Shown here: piece after piece, positions 28,276 through 36,920 of the stretch
How positions within the stretch are numbered: the first letter of the stretch is position 1
Layout of the letters: each line of letters starts with the position of its first letter
Origin: Alphaproteobacteria bacterium
GTDB taxonomy: Bacteria; Pseudomonadota; Alphaproteobacteria; Ferrovibrionales; Ferrovibrionaceae
NCBI GenBank assembly: GCA_026126165.1
Contig: JAHCJR010000011.1
Span: 1 to 56,815 of the forward strand
Length of the DNA: 56,815 nucleotides
Direction of reading: 5' to 3'
The notes under the pieces: generated by a model
Databases searched by the model: none
What the model was told of the DNA's origin: nothing
What the model saw: only the letters and a program-made list of their open reading frames with translations
Translations under genes and position numbers: made by a program

Positions 28276-28521
28276 GGCTTCGTTCCTCCCCTTGAGCGAC
28301 AGGTGGACTATCGGATTGCGATGGATGGCGCACTCTACAGCGCCGCGCGCCGCCGGGAACAGCCTCTTTCTTGGGCAGCGGGCGCCGCGCCTCTCTATTG
28401 CCTGCATGGCGGAAACAAGGCATCATCCGCCGGTCCCGTCGGGCTGGGGAGAGCGCGGCGAGATCTTAATGAATCAAGCACTTCGACCGTTCCAGGTCGA
28501 CAGGTTGGGAGGCCAGAAGTA

Positions 28522-29583
28522 ATGAGAATACGCGGCATGATCCGCGGCGCGCTTGCCATTGGCGTTGCCGGAACCATGGCGCTTGGTGTCGCGACCGCGG
28601 CATCGGCGCAGGACAAGCGGGTGAGGCTCCAGCTCTCCAGCACCTATCCCAGCAGCCTGGCGCAGCTCGGCACGCTTGGCGTCAACATGACGAAGAAGCT
28701 CAGCCGAGCGTCCGGCGGCACGATCGACATGCGCTTCACCGAGCCCGGCGCGCTGGTGCCGGCGCTGCAGGTGTTCGATTCGATCTCGACCGGCGCGGTG
28801 GATGCGGGCTGGTCGACGCCCGGCTACTGGACCGGCAAGGACACGACCTTCGCGCTCTTCTCGGCGGTGCCGTTCGGACCTGGCGCGGGCGAATATCTCG
28901 GCTGGATCTATTACGGCGGCGGGCGCGAGCTGCAGAACGAGATGTATGCCAAATACAATATCATCTCGCTGCCCTGCGGCATCATCGCGCCGGAGGCGTC
29001 AGGCTGGTTCCGCAAGGAAATCAAGACGGTCGACGACCTCAAGGGCCTGAAGATGCGCTTCTTCGGGCTTGGCGCGAAGGTGATGGAGAAGCTCGGCGTC
29101 TCGACGCAGCTCATCGCCGGCGGCGAGATTTTCCAGGCGCTGCAGTTAGGCACCATCGACGCGACCGAGTTCTCGATGCCCGCCATCGACCTCAGCCTCG
29201 GCTTCCATCAGGTGGCGAAGCACTACTACTTCCCCGGCTGGCACCAGCAATCGACCATGTTCGACCTGATGCTGAGCCAGAAGAAGTGGGCGGAAATGTC
29301 GGAGAACCAGAAGGCCATCACCGAGATGGTCTGCGGCGACAATATCCGCGAGGGCCTGGCGGAAGGCGAGGCGATCCAGGTCAAGGCGCTGCAGGACCTG
29401 CGCTCGAAGGGCGTGCAGATCCATACCTGGAGCCCGGAGATCCTGGCCGCCATGGAGAAGGCCTGGAACGAGGTCGTTGCCGAGGAACTGGGCAAGAACG
29501 AGAACTTCAAGAAAGTCTGGGCCTCCTACTCGGCCTTCCGCGAGAACTACAAGATCTGGAAGGATATCGGCTACCTGAAATAG
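28522..29583 (+). CDS. TRAP transporter substrate-binding protein DctP (first copy)
   Basis: 353-residue periplasmic binding protein for a tripartite ATP-independent periplasmic transporter. Signal peptide at 1-29 ending ASAQ. The mature part has the DctP helix-hinge block DDLKGLKMRFFGLG near residue 170-182, where the Arg normally holds the substrate carboxylate, and FQALQLGTIDATEFS. The GxWTGKDTTF and HYYFPGWHQQST segments place it in the group annotated for mannitol or chloroaromatic-type organic acids. GGGAGG lies 12 bases before the ATG. It starts an operon with a hairpin just after it and the two permease genes behind; a close paralogue closes the cluster at 31785. Confidence 0.93.
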   Translation: MRIRGMIRGALAIGVAGTMALGVATAASAQDKRVRLQLSSTYPSSLAQLGTLGVNMTKKLSRASGGTIDMRFTEPGALVPALQVFDSISTGAVDAGWSTPGYWTGKDTTFALFSAVPFGPGAGEYLGWIYYGGGRELQNEMYAKYNIISLPCGIIAPEASGWFRKEIKTVDDLKGLKMRFFGLGAKVMEKLGVSTQLIAGGEIFQALQLGTIDATEFSMPAIDLSLGFHQVAKHYYFPGWHQQSTMFDLMLSQKKWAEMSENQKAITEMVCGDNIREGLAEGEAIQVKALQDLRSKGVQIHTWSPEILAAMEKAWNEVVAEELGKNENFKKVWASYSAFRENYKIWKDIGYLK

Positions 29584-29593
29584 GCATGCCCTC

Positions 29594-29621
29594 GGGCCGT
29601 CGGTGAAGGCACCGGCGGCCC
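29594..29621 (+). terminator. Intercistronic hairpin after first dctP
   Basis: A 12-base-pair stem (29594-29605 with 29610-29621, one G-T pair) with loop AAGG, followed by TTCT. It stands 11 bases after the dctP stop and about 90 bases before the small permease. Likely an attenuator or 3' stabiliser that keeps binding protein transcripts in excess over permease transcripts. Confidence 0.6.
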
Positions 29622-29712
29622 TTCTGCCTTCAGGTGATCCCATGTCAGGCAGCAGCGACATGACGCGGCGCGCGGGCGGCATCGGCCCCGTGCCTCTCGA
29701 GGGGGCGTTCGC

Positions 29713-30258
29713 ATGCAGTTTCTTCTGAAAGTCGCCGACGGTATCGACGCCGCGCTCGGCGTGATCGGGCGGCTTGCCGTCTGGCTCTTCATGGTCTGCG
29801 TGGTGGTCATCTGCTTCGACGTGGTCACCCGCAAGTTCGGATTCCAGATTCCCGGAATGGGGTCCACCCGCCTGCAGGAACTGGAATGGCATATCCACGC
29901 GGCGCTGTTCAGTTTCTGGATCGGCCTCGCCTATGTCCGCAACGCCCATGTGCGCATCGACATCATCACCTCGAGCCTGAGCCGGCGCAAGCAGGCCATC
30001 ATCGAGGTGCTGGGCTGCATTTTCTTCGCCATCCCCTACTGCATGGTGGTTCTCTATTACTCCTTCGACTTCGCGCACCGCTCGTTCATCCAGAACGAAT
30101 TCTCCGACGCGCCGACCGGCCTGCCCTACCGCTGGATCATCAAGGGCATCCTCTTCCTTGGCCTCGTGCTGCTTTCGAGCGCGGTGATCTCCGTGCTGAT
30201 CCGCAGGCTCGACGAGGTATGGACTGGGGTGCGCCGCACCGCGCCGGGCCGGGCCTGA
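29713..30258 (+). CDS. TRAP transporter small permease (DctQ type)
   Basis: 181-residue inner-membrane protein with four predicted helices: about 18-38 (AVWLFMVCVVVICFDVVTRK), 52-72, 93-115 (IEVLGCIFFAIPYCMVVLYY) and 140-160. The DVVTRKFG after helix 1 and the LEWHIHAALFSFWIGLAYVR block are DctQ hallmarks. It pairs with DctM to form the membrane complex. It ends 12 bases before the large permease gene. Confidence 0.93.
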   Translation: MQFLLKVADGIDAALGVIGRLAVWLFMVCVVVICFDVVTRKFGFQIPGMGSTRLQELEWHIHAALFSFWIGLAYVRNAHVRIDIITSSLSRRKQAIIEVLGCIFFAIPYCMVVLYYSFDFAHRSFIQNEFSDAPTGLPYRWIIKGILFLGLVLLSSAVISVLIRRLDEVWTGVRRTAPGRA

Positions 30259-30270
30259 GGGAGGCGACCG

Positions 30271-31653
30271 ATGTATTACTGGATCGCGGATCATCTCTCG
30301 GTGATCATGTTCGGCGTCCTGGCCATGATGATGTTCTGCGGCTATCCGGTCGCCTTCGTCCTGGGCGGGGTCGGACTGGGTTTCGGCGCGCTCGGCATCC
30401 TGTTCGATGTCTTCAACCCGCTGCAGTTCTTCAACATCATGCCGCGCATCTTCGGTTCGACCGTGCAGAACCAGGTCCTGGTGGCGGTGCCGATGTTCAT
30501 TTTCATGGGCACGATGCTGGAGAAGAGCCGCGTTGCCGACGACCTTCTCTACTGTCTCCAGGTGCTGCTGCGGCGGGTTCCGGGCGGCCTCGCGCTCTCG
30601 GTGACGATGATGGGGACCATCATGGCGGCGACGACCGGAATCGTCGGCGCCTCGGTGGTGATGCTGACCCTGATCGCACTACCGGCCATGCTGACACGCG
30701 GCTATTCCAAGGAGCTTTCGGTCGGCACGATCGCCTCCGCCGGCACGCTCGGCATCCTCATTCCGCCCAGCATCATGCTGGTGATCATGGGCGACCTGCT
30801 CGGCATCTCGGTCGGCACCCTGTTCACCGCGGCGATCGTGCCGGGCCTGCTGCTCTCGGCGCTTTACACGGTCTATATCGTCGGCATTTCCTGGGTCAAT
30901 CCGAAGGCGGCGCCGGCGCTGGCGGCCGATCTCGGCCCGCAGAGCGGGGCGGAGTTGCTCAGGCTCGTGTTCAAGAGCTTCGTGCCGCCGGCCTTCCTCA
31001 TCTTCCTGGTCCTCGGTTCGATCTTTCTCGGCTGGGCGACGCCGACCGAGGCGTCGGGCGTCGGCGCGCTCGGCGCCATCCTGCTCGCCCTGGCCAATGG
31101 CCGGCTGAACATGAAGGTCCTGCGCGAGGTGATGGAGAGCGCCGCGCTGACCAATGCCATGGTGTTCTTCATCTTCTTCGGCGCCACCCTGTTCGCCTAT
31201 GTCTTCCGGGCCCTTGGCGGCGACGACGTGGTGGTCGAGCTGCTCCGGGCGCTCGGCATCGACACCGGATGGAAGATTCTCATCTTCATGATGATCCTCG
31301 TGTTCATCCTGGGCTTCTTCTTCGACTGGATCGAGATCTGCCTGGTGGTGCTGCCGGTTTTCGCGCCCTTGCTGCGCAAGCTCGATTTCACGCCGCATCT
31401 GGCCGGCAGCAATGAATTCCTGCCCTGGTTCGCCATCCTGATCGCGGTCAACCTGCAGGCCTCGTTCCTCACGCCACCCTTCGGCTTCGCGCTCTTCTAC
31501 ATGAAGGGCACGGTGCCGCCCACGGTGACGATGCTGCACATCTACCGTGGCATCATTCCTTTCGTGGTGCTGCAGCTCACCGCGGTGGCGCTCATCATGA
31601 CCTGGCCGGAAATCGCCATGTGGATGCCAAAGGCGACGGGCTTCCTCGATTGA
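30271..31653 (+). CDS. TRAP transporter large permease (DctM type)
   Basis: 460-residue sodium-coupled transport subunit with about 12 helices. Family signatures: VPMFIFMGTMLEKS near residue 75, MMGTIMAATTGIVGASVVML, SAGTLGILIPPSIMLVIMGDLLGISVG, FLGWATPTEASGVGALGA, and NLQASFLTPPFGFALFYMKG near the C terminus. Slightly longer than a minimal DctM (about 425) because of extra loop residues around 210-240. Together with the DctQ gene it would serve both flanking binding proteins. Confidence 0.94.
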   Translation: MYYWIADHLSVIMFGVLAMMMFCGYPVAFVLGGVGLGFGALGILFDVFNPLQFFNIMPRIFGSTVQNQVLVAVPMFIFMGTMLEKSRVADDLLYCLQVLLRRVPGGLALSVTMMGTIMAATTGIVGASVVMLTLIALPAMLTRGYSKELSVGTIASAGTLGILIPPSIMLVIMGDLLGISVGTLFTAAIVPGLLLSALYTVYIVGISWVNPKAAPALAADLGPQSGAELLRLVFKSFVPPAFLIFLVLGSIFLGWATPTEASGVGALGAILLALANGRLNMKVLREVMESAALTNAMVFFIFFGATLFAYVFRALGGDDVVVELLRALGIDTGWKILIFMMILVFILGFFFDWIEICLVVLPVFAPLLRKLDFTPHLAGSNEFLPWFAILIAVNLQASFLTPPFGFALFYMKGTVPPTVTMLHIYRGIIPFVVLQLTAVALIMTWPEIAMWMPKATGFLD

Positions 31654-31784
31654 GGGTTGCGTGGCCGGTGCAGGGGCCGCGGTCGCGGTTCTGACCACTT
31701 GCCGTCACAGGTAAATCCCGTCACCATTCCGCCGGGGCATGAGACCCCTCCTGCGATGACGGGGAATATCTGGGAGGTACCAAG
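31654..31784 (+). promoter_or_regulatory. Region upstream of second dctP with direct repeats
   Basis: 131 bases between the large permease and the second binding protein. Two copies of CCGTCAC at 31702-31708 and 31718-31724 (16 bases apart) could form a regulator site. GGGAGG precedes the ATG. No clear -35/-10 was identified. Confidence 0.3.
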
Positions 31785-32840
31785 ATGGGAATGAGGGAAC
31801 TGTTCTCGGGCACGGCCGTCGCTTGCGCCGCGCTCGCACTGGCACTGGCCGGACCGGCCGAGGCGCAAGACAAGCGCGTGCGCGTCGCCTACACATCCAC
31901 CTTCGGCAGCGGAGTGGCGCTGCTCGGGCCCACGGCGATCAGCATCGGCGAGAAGCTGAAGCGTATGTCGGCGGGCAGCATCGACATCCGCTTCAACGAG
32001 CCGGGCGCGCTCGTCCCGGCGAACCAGATGTTCGACGCGGTTTCCGCCGGCTCGGTGGATATGGTCTGGGCGACGCCTGGCTTCTGGACCGGCAAGGACA
32101 TCGCTTTCGCCATGTTCGCTTCCGTGCCCTTCGGGCCGGGCGCCGGCGAGTATCTCGCCTGGATGTATCATGGCGGCGGCGTGCAGCAGATGAAGGAGCT
32201 TTACGCGAAGTACAATATCGAGGTCCAGCTCTGCGGCGTGATATCGCCGGAGGCTTCCGGCTGGTTCCGCCGCGAGATCAAGTCGCTCGACGACCTGAAG
32301 GGGCTCAAGATGCGCTTCTTCGGGCTTGGAGCGAAAGTGATGGAGAAGCTCGGCGTCTCGACCCAGCTGATCCTTCCCGGCGAGATCTTCCAGGCGCTCC
32401 AACTCGGCACCATTGACGCGACCGAGTTCTCCATGCCGGTGATGGATCTCTCGCTCGGCTTCCACCAGGTGGCGAAGCATTACTATTTCCCCGGCTGGCA
32501 CCAGCAGTCGACACTCAACGAAATGATGATCAGCAAGGCGAAGTGGAACGAGTTCTCCGACGCCCAGAAGGCCATGGTCGAGGTCGCCTGCGAAGCCAAT
32601 GTCGCCCGCGAATTCGCGGAAGGCGAGGCGGTTCAGTTCAAGGCGATCCAGGATATCCAGACGAAGGGCGTGACACTCCATCGCTGGTCCGACGAGTTCC
32701 TGAAAGCGTTCGAGAATGCCTGGAACGAGGTGGCGAAAGAGGAGGCGGCGAAAAGCGCAACCTTCAAGAAGGCCTGGGACAGCTACAGCAGCTTCCGCGA
32801 GAATTACAAGGTCTGGCGCGAACTGGGCTATCTGAAGTAA
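31785..32840 (+). CDS. TRAP transporter substrate-binding protein DctP (second copy)
   Basis: 351-residue periplasmic binding protein with a signal ending AEAQ. It is a close paralogue of the protein at 28522: the block from DDLKGLK to HQQST (about 75 residues) differs at only a few positions, and the ends (FRENYK.W...GYLK) match. The substrate-contacting Arg of MRFFGLG is conserved. Differences cluster in the first lobe (VAYTSTFGSGVALLG against LQLSSTYPSSLAQLG) and after the hinge (EMMISKAKWNEF). It has its own 131-base upstream region with two CCGTCAC direct repeats (31702, 31718) and GGGAGG before the ATG, and its own terminator, so it can be expressed separately. Confidence 0.92.
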   Translation: MGMRELFSGTAVACAALALALAGPAEAQDKRVRVAYTSTFGSGVALLGPTAISIGEKLKRMSAGSIDIRFNEPGALVPANQMFDAVSAGSVDMVWATPGFWTGKDIAFAMFASVPFGPGAGEYLAWMYHGGGVQQMKELYAKYNIEVQLCGVISPEASGWFRREIKSLDDLKGLKMRFFGLGAKVMEKLGVSTQLILPGEIFQALQLGTIDATEFSMPVMDLSLGFHQVAKHYYFPGWHQQSTLNEMMISKAKWNEFSDAQKAMVEVACEANVAREFAEGEAVQFKAIQDIQTKGVTLHRWSDEFLKAFENAWNEVAKEEAAKSATFKKAWDSYSSFRENYKVWRELGYLK

Positions 32841-32882
32841 TAGATTACCTCACGAGACCATCCAGTCGAACGGGGGTCTCGG

Positions 32883-32919
32883 GCGCCGGAGCTTTCGGGG
32901 GGAAGCTCCGGCGCTTTTT
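32883..32919 (+). terminator. Intrinsic terminator after TRAP cluster
   Basis: Perfect 12-base-pair stem (32883-32894 with 32903-32914), eight-base loop TCGGGGGG, then TTTTT. It lies 43 bases after the second dctP stop. Clear rho-independent terminator on the plus strand; its stem could also stop the convergent livM transcript, though no T run exists in that direction. Confidence 0.9.
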
Positions 32920-32949
32920 CATTGCCCCATCGCCGGACGATCGCCCGGT

Positions 32950-33885
32950 TCAGTGACGGGCCGGCCTGGCGAAACGGGCCCAGTAAGCGGCGATCTCGCC
33001 GACGATGCCGCGCCGGAAGGCGAGCACGATGACGACGAAGATGATGCCCTGCACCACCAGCACCCATTCGCCGATCTGTGCCAGGTAGTTCTGCATCGTG
33101 ACGATGACGAAGGCGCCGACCACCGGCCCGAAGATGGTGCCGATGCCGCCGACGAGGGTCATCAGCACCACTTCCCCCGACATCTGCCACTGCACGTCGG
33201 TCAGGGAGGCGAGCTGGAAGACGATGCTCTTGGTGCCGCCGGCCAGGCCGGACAGGGCGGCGGAAAGAACGAATGCCATCAGCTTGTACTGGTCGACCTT
33301 GTAGCCGAGCGAGATGGCGCGCGCCTCGTTCTCGCGGATCGCCTTCAGCACCTGGCCGAAGGGCGAATGGATCGTGCGGTAGATCAGCAGGAAGGCAGCC
33401 AGGAAGATCGCCAGCACGACATAATAGAGATTGATGTCGCTCGAGATGTCGATCAGGCCGAAGAGGGGCCGGCGCGGCACGGCCTGGATGCCATCCTCGC
33501 CGCCGGTGAACTTCGCCTGCAGGGCGAAGAAGAAGACCATCTGGGCGAGCGCCAGGGTGACCATGGCGAAATAGATGCCCTGCCGGCGGATGGCGACCGA
33601 CCCGACGATCAGGCCCATCACGGCACCGACCGCGGCACCGCCCAGAATGCCGATCTCCGTCGGCACGCCCCAGACCTTGACCATGTGCGCGGTGGCATAG
33701 GCGGCGCCGCCGAAGAACATGGCATGGCCGAAGGAGAGCAGGCCGACATAGCCGATCAGCAGGTTGAATGCGCAGGCGAAGAGGGCGAAGCACAGCGCCT
33801 TCATGAGAAACACGGGATAGAAGCCGACCCACGGCGCGATCAGCGCCAGCGCGAGCAGCAGGGGGATGCCGATCTTCCTGATCAC
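32950..33885 (-). CDS. livM: Branched-chain amino acid ABC transporter permease LivM
   Basis: 311-residue inner-membrane permease with about eight to ten helices. Family segments: NLLIGYVGLLSFGHAMFFGGAAYATAHM near residue 40, the EAA-like loop SPFGQVLKAIRENEARAISLGY near 170, and LTDVQWQMSGEVVLMTLVGGIGTIFGPVVGA. The start is a GTG at 33885 with AGGAGG seven bases before it, the AGGAGG itself just after the livH stop. Last gene of the five-gene livGF-binding-protein-livHM operon. Confidence 0.94.
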   Translation of the reverse strand: MIRKIGIPLLLALALIAPWVGFYPVFLMKALCFALFACAFNLLIGYVGLLSFGHAMFFGGAAYATAHMVKVWGVPTEIGILGGAAVGAVMGLIVGSVAIRRQGIYFAMVTLALAQMVFFFALQAKFTGGEDGIQAVPRRPLFGLIDISSDINLYYVVLAIFLAAFLLIYRTIHSPFGQVLKAIRENEARAISLGYKVDQYKLMAFVLSAALSGLAGGTKSIVFQLASLTDVQWQMSGEVVLMTLVGGIGTIFGPVVGAFVIVTMQNYLAQIGEWVLVVQGIIFVVIVLAFRRGIVGEIAAYWARFARPARH

Positions 33886-33895
33886 TGGTTTCCTC

Positions 33896-34777
33896 CTAGC
33901 GCGTCTGGCCGAAAAGGCCGGCCGGCCGCACCAGCAGCACGATGGCCATGATGACGAAGATCACCGTTGACGAGGCCTCCGGATAGAAGACCTTGGTCAG
34001 GCCTTCCACCACACCGAGAGCGAAGCCGGTGATGACCGATCCGAGGATCGAACCCATGCCACCGATCACCACCACGGCAAAGACGATGATGATCAGGTTC
34101 GAGCCCATCAGCGGGCTCACCTGATAGATCGGTGCCGCCAGAACGCCGGCAAGTCCGGCGAGGCCGACGCCGAAACCGTAGGTCAGCATGATCATGCGCG
34201 GCACGTTGATGCCGAAGGCCTGGACCAGGGTCGGGTTCTCGGTCGCGGCGCGCAGATAGGCGCCGAGCCGCGTGCGCTCGATCACGAACCAGGTGGCGAG
34301 GCAGACCAGAAGCGAGGCAACCACCACCCAGGCGCGGTAGTAGGGGAGGAACATGAAGCCGAGATTCTGCCCGCCGGGAAGCGGGTTGTCGTAGGGCTGG
34401 CCGGTCGAGCCGAACTGGTTCCGGAATACGCCCTCGATGATCAGCGACAGGCCGAAGGTCAGCAGGAGGCCGTAGAGATGGTCCAGATTATAGAGCCGGC
34501 GCAGGAACAGCCGCTCCAGCAGGATGCCGAAGGCGCCGATGATGATGGGCGCCAGGATCAGCGCGAACCAGTAATTCAGCCCGAGGAACTTGAGCAGCAT
34601 CCAGGCGCAGAAGGCGCCCATCATGTACTGGGCGCCGTGGGTGAAGTTGATCACGTTGAGCATGCCGAAGATCACGGCGAGCCCGAGGCTCAGCATGGCG
34701 TAGAAGGCGCCATTGATCAGGCCGAGCAGGAGCTGTCCGAACAGCGCCTGTGGTGGCACGCCCAGTAGTTCAAACAT
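33896..34777 (-). CDS. livH: Branched-chain amino acid ABC transporter permease LivH
   Basis: 293-residue permease forming the channel with LivM. LLLGLINGAFYAMLSLGLAVIFGMLNVINFTHG near the N terminus is the LivH signature (seen in blocks), and ERTRLGAYLRAATENPTLVQAFGINV is the ATPase-contact loop. GGMGSILGSVITGFALGVVE closes the family region. It lies 134 bases after the binding-protein gene, with a strong hairpin between, and ten bases before livM. Confidence 0.95.
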   Translation of the reverse strand: MFELLGVPPQALFGQLLLGLINGAFYAMLSLGLAVIFGMLNVINFTHGAQYMMGAFCAWMLLKFLGLNYWFALILAPIIIGAFGILLERLFLRRLYNLDHLYGLLLTFGLSLIIEGVFRNQFGSTGQPYDNPLPGGQNLGFMFLPYYRAWVVVASLLVCLATWFVIERTRLGAYLRAATENPTLVQAFGINVPRMIMLTYGFGVGLAGLAGVLAAPIYQVSPLMGSNLIIIVFAVVVIGGMGSILGSVITGFALGVVEGLTKVFYPEASSTVIFVIMAIVLLVRPAGLFGQTR

Positions 34778-34835
34778 CGGCGGGGGCTCCCAAGCTGCGA
34801 GCGTCTGCCGGCGGCGGCGGTCCCGGTTCCGGCTC

Positions 34836-34868
34836 GGCCGCCCCCTCGTCTTTGGCGAGGGGGCGGCC
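34836..34868 (-). repeat. Intercistronic hairpin after binding-protein gene
   Basis: Perfect 13-base-pair GC-rich stem (34836-34848 with 34856-34868), loop of seven bases. Located between the stop of the binding-protein gene (34912) and livH on the minus strand. No T run follows in that direction, so it more likely blocks 3' exonucleases or pauses polymerase than terminates fully; the effect would be extra binding-protein mRNA. Confidence 0.65.
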
Positions 34869-34911
34869 TGTCGGACCGGCGCCTGGCCGGTTTCCTGGCT
34901 TCAGGCCCGGC

Positions 34912-36126
34912 TCAGCTCTTCTTCACAAGCGGGCACTCGCTCTGCTCGATGGGACGGAATGCGTCCTTCGCCGGAATGGTCGAGAGGACCTTGTAATAGT
35001 CCCAGGGGCCCTTCGATTCCTCGGGCTTCTTCACCTGCAGCAGGTAGGCATCGCGCATGACGCGACCGTCCTGGCGGATCTGGCCGTTCTTGGTCATGAA
35101 GTCGTTGACCGGCATCTGCCGCATTTTCTCCGCGACCTTGCCTGCCTCGTCCGTGCCGGCTTCCTTGATTGCCGTGAGGTAATGCTTGACGGCGCTGTAG
35201 ACGCCGGCATGCACCATGGTCGGCGCCTTGCCGCCATGCTTGGCCATGAAGTTCTTCGACCAGGCGCGGGTCTCGTCATTCAGATCCCAGTAGAAGGACT
35301 CGGTGACGACCAGGCCCTGCGCCGTCTTCAGGCCGAGCGAATGGACGTCGGTAATGAAGACCAGCAGTCCGGCGAGGCGCTGGCCGCCCGCCACGATGCC
35401 GAACTCCGCCGCCTGCTTGATCGAGTTGATCGTGTCGCCGCCGGCATTGGCCAGCCCGATGATCTTCGCCTTGGAGGCCTGCGCCTGCAGCAGGAAGGAG
35501 GAGAAGTCGGAGGTGTTGAGCGGGTGACGCACCTGGCCCACCACCTTGCCCTTGGCCGCGGTGACCGCGGCGCCGGTATCGCGCTCAAGGGCATGGCCGA
35601 ATGCATAGTCGGAGGTGAGGAAGAACCAGCTGTCGCCACCGGCCTTCACCAGCGCGCCGCCGGTGCCGTTCGCCAGCATGTAGGTATCGTAGGTCCAGTG
35701 GAAGCCGGTCGGCGAGCAGGCCTTGCCGGTCAGGTCGGATGAGGCGGCGCCGGAAATCAGGAAGACCCTGTTCTTGGTCTTGGTGATTTCCTGGATGGCG
35801 AGGGCGACCGAGGAGGTCGGCACGTCGGCGATGGCATCGACCTTGTCCACGTCGAGCCACTGGCGGGCGATGTTGGAGCCCACGTCCGGCTTGTTCTGAT
35901 GGTCGCCGAACACGATCTCGATCTTCTTGCCGAGAACGCTCCCGCCGAAATCCTCGGCCGCCATGCGCGCCGCCAGAACCGAGCCCTGCCCGGTGATGTC
36001 CGCATAGAGGCCGGACTGGTCGTTCAGCACGCCGATCTTGACGACATCGTCGGAGACCTGCGCCGCCGCCTGGCCGAGGCCGAGGGCCGCGGCGAGGCCG
36101 GTTGCGAGTGCGAGTGTCTTCTTCAT
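34912..36126 (-). CDS. ABC transporter substrate-binding protein (LivK-like)
   Basis: 404-residue periplasmic protein of the type I fold used by branched-chain amino acid and amide/urea transporters. Signal peptide at 1-23 ending AAAQ. The mature protein begins with DDVVKIGVLNDQSGLYADITGQGS and has GDHQNKPDVGSNIARQWLD and FISGAASSDLTGKACSPTGFHW. It is closer to the binding proteins annotated for general or aromatic substrates than to LivK of E. coli, so leucine/valine specificity cannot be assumed. Start ATG at 36126. The third gene of the operon, between livF and livH. Confidence 0.92.
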   Translation of the reverse strand: MKKTLALATGLAAALGLGQAAAQVSDDVVKIGVLNDQSGLYADITGQGSVLAARMAAEDFGGSVLGKKIEIVFGDHQNKPDVGSNIARQWLDVDKVDAIADVPTSSVALAIQEITKTKNRVFLISGAASSDLTGKACSPTGFHWTYDTYMLANGTGGALVKAGGDSWFFLTSDYAFGHALERDTGAAVTAAKGKVVGQVRHPLNTSDFSSFLLQAQASKAKIIGLANAGGDTINSIKQAAEFGIVAGGQRLAGLLVFITDVHSLGLKTAQGLVVTESFYWDLNDETRAWSKNFMAKHGGKAPTMVHAGVYSAVKHYLTAIKEAGTDEAGKVAEKMRQMPVNDFMTKNGQIRQDGRVMRDAYLLQVKKPEESKGPWDYYKVLSTIPAKDAFRPIEQSECPLVKKS

Positions 36127-36154
36127 GGTCCTCTGTCCTCCTGTTTTGCTCCCC

Positions 36155-36206
36155 CCGCGGCCGGTGGCCGCGGCGGGCAATGGGCCCGGGGGCGTTCGCC
36201 CCCCGG
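36155..36206 (-). repeat. Two adjacent GC hairpins before binding-protein gene
   Basis: Stem CCGCGGCC/GGCCGCGG (36155-36162 with 36166-36173), loop of three, and next to it an imperfect CCGGGGGCG/CGCCCCCCGG hairpin (36186-36206). They occupy the 85-base gap between livF and the binding-protein gene and may separate expression of the two. Confidence 0.45.
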
Positions 36207-36211
36207 CGAAT

Positions 36212-36913
36212 TCAGACGCCCAGATAGTCGTGCAGCTTGTCCATGTTCGACTGCAGTTCGTCGGCACGGAACTGGTCCACGACCCGCCCGTCCTCCATGA
36301 CATAGTGGCGGTCGGCGACGGTGGCGGCGAAACGGAAGTTCTGTTCGACCAGCAGCACGGTGAAGCCGCGCGACTTGAGCGCGCGGATGACCTCGCCGAT
36401 CTTCTGCACGATGACCGGCGCCAGGCCCTCGGTCGGCTCGTCGAGCAGCAGCAGCGTCGCGCCGGTGCGCAGGATGCGGCCGATGGCGAGCATCTGCTGC
36501 TCGCCGCCGGAAAGCTTGGTGCCCTGGCTGCGCCGGCGCTCCTTCAGATTGGGGAAGATCTCGAAGATCTCCTCGACCCGCATGCCGCCCGGCCGCACCT
36601 CGGGGGGCAGGAGAAGGTTCTCCTCGACATTGAGGCTGGAGAAGATGCCGCGCTCCTCCGGGCAAAAGGCGATGCCAAGGCGCGCCACCGCGTTCGAGCG
36701 CAGGCCGACCAGTTCGCGGTCCTCGAAGCGCACCGAGCCCTTGCGCTTCTCGACGATCCCCATGATGGATTTGAGCGTGGTCGTCTTGCCGGCGCCGTTG
36801 CGGCCGAGCAGGGTCACGACCTCGCCCTCCCCGACGGAGAAGCCGACGCCGTGCAGGATGTGCGACTCGCCGTAATAGGCTTCGAGGTTCTCGACCTTGA
36901 GCAGTTCCCTCAT
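36212..36913 (-). CDS. livF: Branched-chain amino acid ABC transporter ATP-binding protein LivF
   Basis: 233-residue ATPase. Walker A GRNGAGKTT, Q-loop region CPEERGIFSSL, signature LSGGEQQMLAIGR, Walker B LLLLDEPTEGLAP, switch His replaced in context by the usual LLVEQN segment of this family. Start ATG at 36913 lies eight bases after the livG stop; a longer in-frame start would overlap livG. It ends the ATPase pair at the head of the operon. Confidence 0.95.
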   Translation of the reverse strand: MRELLKVENLEAYYGESHILHGVGFSVGEGEVVTLLGRNGAGKTTTLKSIMGIVEKRKGSVRFEDRELVGLRSNAVARLGIAFCPEERGIFSSLNVEENLLLPPEVRPGGMRVEEIFEIFPNLKERRRSQGTKLSGGEQQMLAIGRILRTGATLLLLDEPTEGLAPVIVQKIGEVIRALKSRGFTVLLVEQNFRFAATVADRHYVMEDGRVVDQFRADELQSNMDKLHDYLGV

Positions 36914-36920
36914 GCGCTCC

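Noticed and set aside
26175-28521. Plus-strand frame leading into dctP
   Set aside because: It runs antisense to the beta-oxidation enzyme; the signal peptide and ribosome site fix the dctP start at 28522.
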